From positions 1 to 64,000 of the forward strand of contig NZ_JALXXB010000008.1 of the NCBI RefSeq assembly GCF_025144225.1: a stretch of 64,000 nt of DNA, read 5' to 3'. Shown in pieces: positions 62,045 to 64,000 of this stretch. Both the position numbers and the translations under genes were made by a program. This DNA is from Aestuariimicrobium sp. p3-SID1156 (lineage in GTDB: Bacteria > Actinomycetota > Actinomycetes > Propionibacteriales > Propionibacteriaceae). A model generated the notes under the pieces. It was not told the origin of the DNA, ran no database searches, and worked only from the letters and a program-made list of their open reading frames with translations. The stretch's first letter is position 1. Each line of letters begins with the position of its first letter.

Positions 62045-63547
62045 TCAGAGAGCCATGTGCTGGGCGAGGGCGACCAGGGTCCGGACGCCGAAGCCGGTGC
62101 CTCCGGCGGGGATCTCGGCGTAGGCGTCCTTGTCGTTCCAGGCCGGGCCGGCGATGTCCAGATGCGCCCAGCTGATGCCGTCGGGCACGAAGGTCTGCAG
62201 GAACGCACCGGCAGCCAGCGCCCCGCCGTAGCGGTCACCGGAGCTCTTGACGTCGGCGATCGAGGACTTCAGGCCCTTGGCGATGTGGTCGGGAATCGGG
62301 AGGTGCCAGAAGGGTTCCCCGGCGACCTCGGCGGCGTCCAGCACCGTGTCGGCGGTGAGGTCGTCGTTGGCCATCAGGCCGGCGATGCGGCGACCCAGGG
62401 CGACCATGCAGGCGCCGGTCAGGGTAGCGACGTCCACGACCAGGTCGGGGTTGTCCTCCCCGGCGCGGGCCAGCGCATCGGCCATGACCAGACGGCCCTC
62501 GGCGTCGGTGTTGGCGTTCTCGACGGTGGTGCCGCCGTACATGGTGAGCACGTCGCTGGGGCGGTAGGCACTGCCCGAGGGCATGTTCTCCGCCATCGAG
62601 GCGTAGGCGATCACGCGCACCGGCAGGCCGAGGGTGGCGATGGCGGCGGTGGCGGCCAGGACGGCGGCGGCACCGCCCATGTCGCACTTCATGTCGTACA
62701 TGCCGTCAGCAGGCTTGATGTCCAGGCCGCCGGAGTCGAAGGTGATGCCCTTGCCGACCAGGGCCAGGGTCTGCTTCGCGCCACGCGGGGAATACTCGGC
62801 GCGGAACAGGCGGGGCTTGCGCTCCGAACCGCCGCCGACGGCCATGATGCCGCCGTAACCGCCCTTGGCGAGGGCCTTGTCGTCGAGGACCTCCACGTTC
62901 ACCTTGAGCGGCTTGAGGTATTCGGCGGCATCGGCCGCGAAGGACTCGGGGTAGAGCAGGTTCGGGGGCAGGTTGACCCAGTCACGCGCGGTGGCGACAG
63001 CAGCGGCGATGGCGGTGGCGCGCTCGACCGCGTCCCCGGCCTTCGCGTTGTTGGAGATGATCTCGATGACCGGCCCGGCAGCGCGCTGGTCGCGTCCCTG
63101 CTTGGCGATGGAGTAGGCACCCAGGATGGCGCCCTCGGCAGCGGCCTGGATCAGCTCGGGGTCGACGATGTCGAAGCTCACGGCGATGTCGCCGGTGACC
63201 TTCTCCTTGCCCACGATGCTGCGCAGCGCGCTCGCGGCGGCCTGGCGAACCTGGGCGGGGGTGACGTCGACCTCACCGACGCCCACCACGACCAGACGCC
63301 CCTCGGAGGTCTTCGGCAGCACGGTCACGGCGCCGAGTTCGCTGGTGGCACCGAGTTCGGTGGCGAGCTCCAACACGTCGCTGGAGAGCTGCTTGCTGTA
63401 GGCCTTGGAGAGGTTCGCGGGCACTCCCAGCAGGTTCGCGTCGTCACCGGAGCTGCTGGCCAGGCCCACGACGACCACGCCATTCGAGCGGGAGGGGGAC
63501 TTGGCCAGCGAAACGGCTGGGGGAGTGTAGACAGTCAGTCGAGTCAT
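62045..63547 (-). CDS. pepA: Leucyl aminopeptidase PepA (M17)
   Basis: This 500-residue M17 metallopeptidase has VGKGITFDSGGLDIKPADGMYDMKCDMGG-type blocks (read at about residues 258-285) and the signature NTDAEGRLVMADALARAG (about 340-357), providing the two-zinc ligands and catalytic Lys and Arg. It removes N-terminal amino acids in the cytosol. ATG 63547 is preceded only by GGGG; a start at 63556 is possible. It is divergent from mntH with 71 nt between starts. Confidence 0.95.
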   Translation of the reverse strand: MTRLTVYTPPAVSLAKSPSRSNGVVVVGLASSSGDDANLLGVPANLSKAYSKQLSSDVLELATELGATSELGAVTVLPKTSEGRLVVVGVGEVDVTPAQVRQAAASALRSIVGKEKVTGDIAVSFDIVDPELIQAAAEGAILGAYSIAKQGRDQRAAGPVIEIISNNAKAGDAVERATAIAAAVATARDWVNLPPNLLYPESFAADAAEYLKPLKVNVEVLDDKALAKGGYGGIMAVGGGSERKPRLFRAEYSPRGAKQTLALVGKGITFDSGGLDIKPADGMYDMKCDMGGAAAVLAATAAIATLGLPVRVIAYASMAENMPSGSAYRPSDVLTMYGGTTVENANTDAEGRLVMADALARAGEDNPDLVVDVATLTGACMVALGRRIAGLMANDDLTADTVLDAAEVAGEPFWHLPIPDHIAKGLKSSIADVKSSGDRYGGALAAGAFLQTFVPDGISWAHLDIAGPAWNDKDAYAEIPAGGTGFGVRTLVALAQHMAL

Positions 63548-63597
63548 GGCCCCCACGTTAGCGGGTGGGTCATGGACGGCGACGGGGTCGCTGAGCG

Positions 63598-63615
63598 AGT
63601 TAGGGTAACTTAACT
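63598..63615 (+). promoter_or_regulatory. Candidate metalloregulator site upstream of the NRAMP transporter
   Basis: AGTTA at 63598 and TAACT ending 63615 form an inverted repeat spaced by 8 bp, inside TTAGGGTAACTTAAC, which recalls DtxR/MntR boxes. TAACTT at 63606-63611 could be the -10, giving a leaderless start at ATG 63619. A metal-dependent repressor would block it. Confidence 0.45.
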
Positions 63616-63618
63616 TTC

Positions 63619-64000
63619 ATGACCACGTCGGAGCGGACCGTTGCGGTGGGGCCGGATGCAACGGCCGCCGCGAGGCCCGCCCAGACGGCGATCTCCCGCC
63701 TGCTCGGCCCCGCTTTCGTCGCCGCGATCGCCTACGTGGACCCGGGCAATGTCGCCGCCAACCTCACCGCCGGCGCCCGCTACGGCTACCTGCTGGTCTG
63801 GGTGCTGGTGATCTCGAACGTGATGGCCGTGGTGGTGCAGTACCTTTCGGCCAAGCTCGGCGCGGTCACTGGACGCAGCCTGCCCGAACTCCTGGGCAGC
63901 TCCCTCTCGCGCCCGGCCCGGCTGGCCTACTTGGGCCAGGGCGGGTTGGTGGCGATGGCCACTGACCTGGCGGAGGTGATCGGTGGGGCGATCGCGCTGC
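63619..64000 (+). CDS. mntH: NRAMP-family divalent metal transporter (MntH-like), truncated by window end
   Basis: The first 127 residues read MTTSERTVAVGPDATAA, then LLGPAFVAAIAYVDPGNVAANL with the NRAMP metal-site D-P-G-N motif, and helices GYLLVWVLVISNVMAVVVQYLSAKLG and MATDLAEVIGGAIAL. These match H+-coupled Mn2+/Fe2+ importers; the second metal motif lies beyond the window. There is no ribosome site, and the start looks leaderless. It is divergent from pepA. Confidence 0.9.
   Translation, partial: MTTSERTVAVGPDATAAARPAQTAISRLLGPAFVAAIAYVDPGNVAANLTAGARYGYLLVWVLVISNVMAVVVQYLSAKLGAVTGRSLPELLGSSLSRPARLAYLGQGGLVAMATDLAEVIGGAIAL

Overview
The window is high-GC, gene-dense DNA from an actinobacterium. 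Lineage signs are a mycothiol-type DsbA-fold nitroreductase, a CmtR metal sensor, an Eis-like acetyltransferase, PrsW, a pair of dynamin-like GTPases, frequent GTG starts and several starts that look leaderless. The gene content would suit Propionibacteriaceae, but this is inference; no rRNA or other decisive marker is present.

Layout. (1) 1-10590 is accessory DNA: a 3' IS256 transposase remnant, an apparently intact IS3-family element that cuts off the 5' part of glpD, a three-gene haem peroxide operon (catalase-like, unknown protein, DyP-type peroxidase), a frameshifted IS256 element, a methyltransferase gene surrounded by three 25-bp repeats, and a tyrosine integrase with an excisionase next to the 3' end of tRNA-Pro(UGG). 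It looks like an integrated island whose other end I cannot see. (2) 10660-40150 is mostly chromosomal housekeeping and metabolism: cupin, nei, rpiB, an Eis-like acetyltransferase, ligA, a Na+/Ala symporter, a Rv2466c-like protein, pepN, a pyrimidine locus (pyrB, pyrC) split by a gntR-deoC-sugar kinase cassette with a twin-palindrome operator, amylosucrase, gnd, an alpha-glucosidase, a double hot-dog thioesterase, a MarR regulator, a lipoprotein, and a D-2-hydroxyacid dehydrogenase fusion translationally coupled to a small membrane protein and an ABM-domain protein. (3) 40178-41513 is a decayed GT2 polysaccharide synthase. (4) 41532-44559 is a two-cysteine FNR/FLP-like regulator divergent from a CopZ-like chaperone and a P1B-type ATPase with an unusual CPG motif; an FNR-type box lies exactly where a class II activator would bind. 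(5) 44662-52958 holds ettA, an ssb paralogue, two overlapping dynamin-like GTPase genes, prsW, tRNA-Arg and orn. (6) 53102-57345 is a second inserted segment at the 3' end of tRNA-His: a truncated serine recombinase, a truncated tyrosine-recombinase-like gene and a leaderless cmtR-cadA cadmium/lead efflux operon, ending at a run of 19 C. (7) 57364-64000 holds an orphan sugar-binding lipoprotein, a Gfo/Idh-like oxidoreductase, a LacI regulator, lpd, pepA and the start of an NRAMP transporter.

Main points for follow-up are the FLP-like switch with its CPG ATPase, the catalase/unknown/DyP operon, the deoC cassette inside the pyr locus, the dynamin pair, and the two tRNA-linked islands. I saw no CRISPR array or rRNA gene. 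All calls come from reading the sequence and translated frames; no database search was run.
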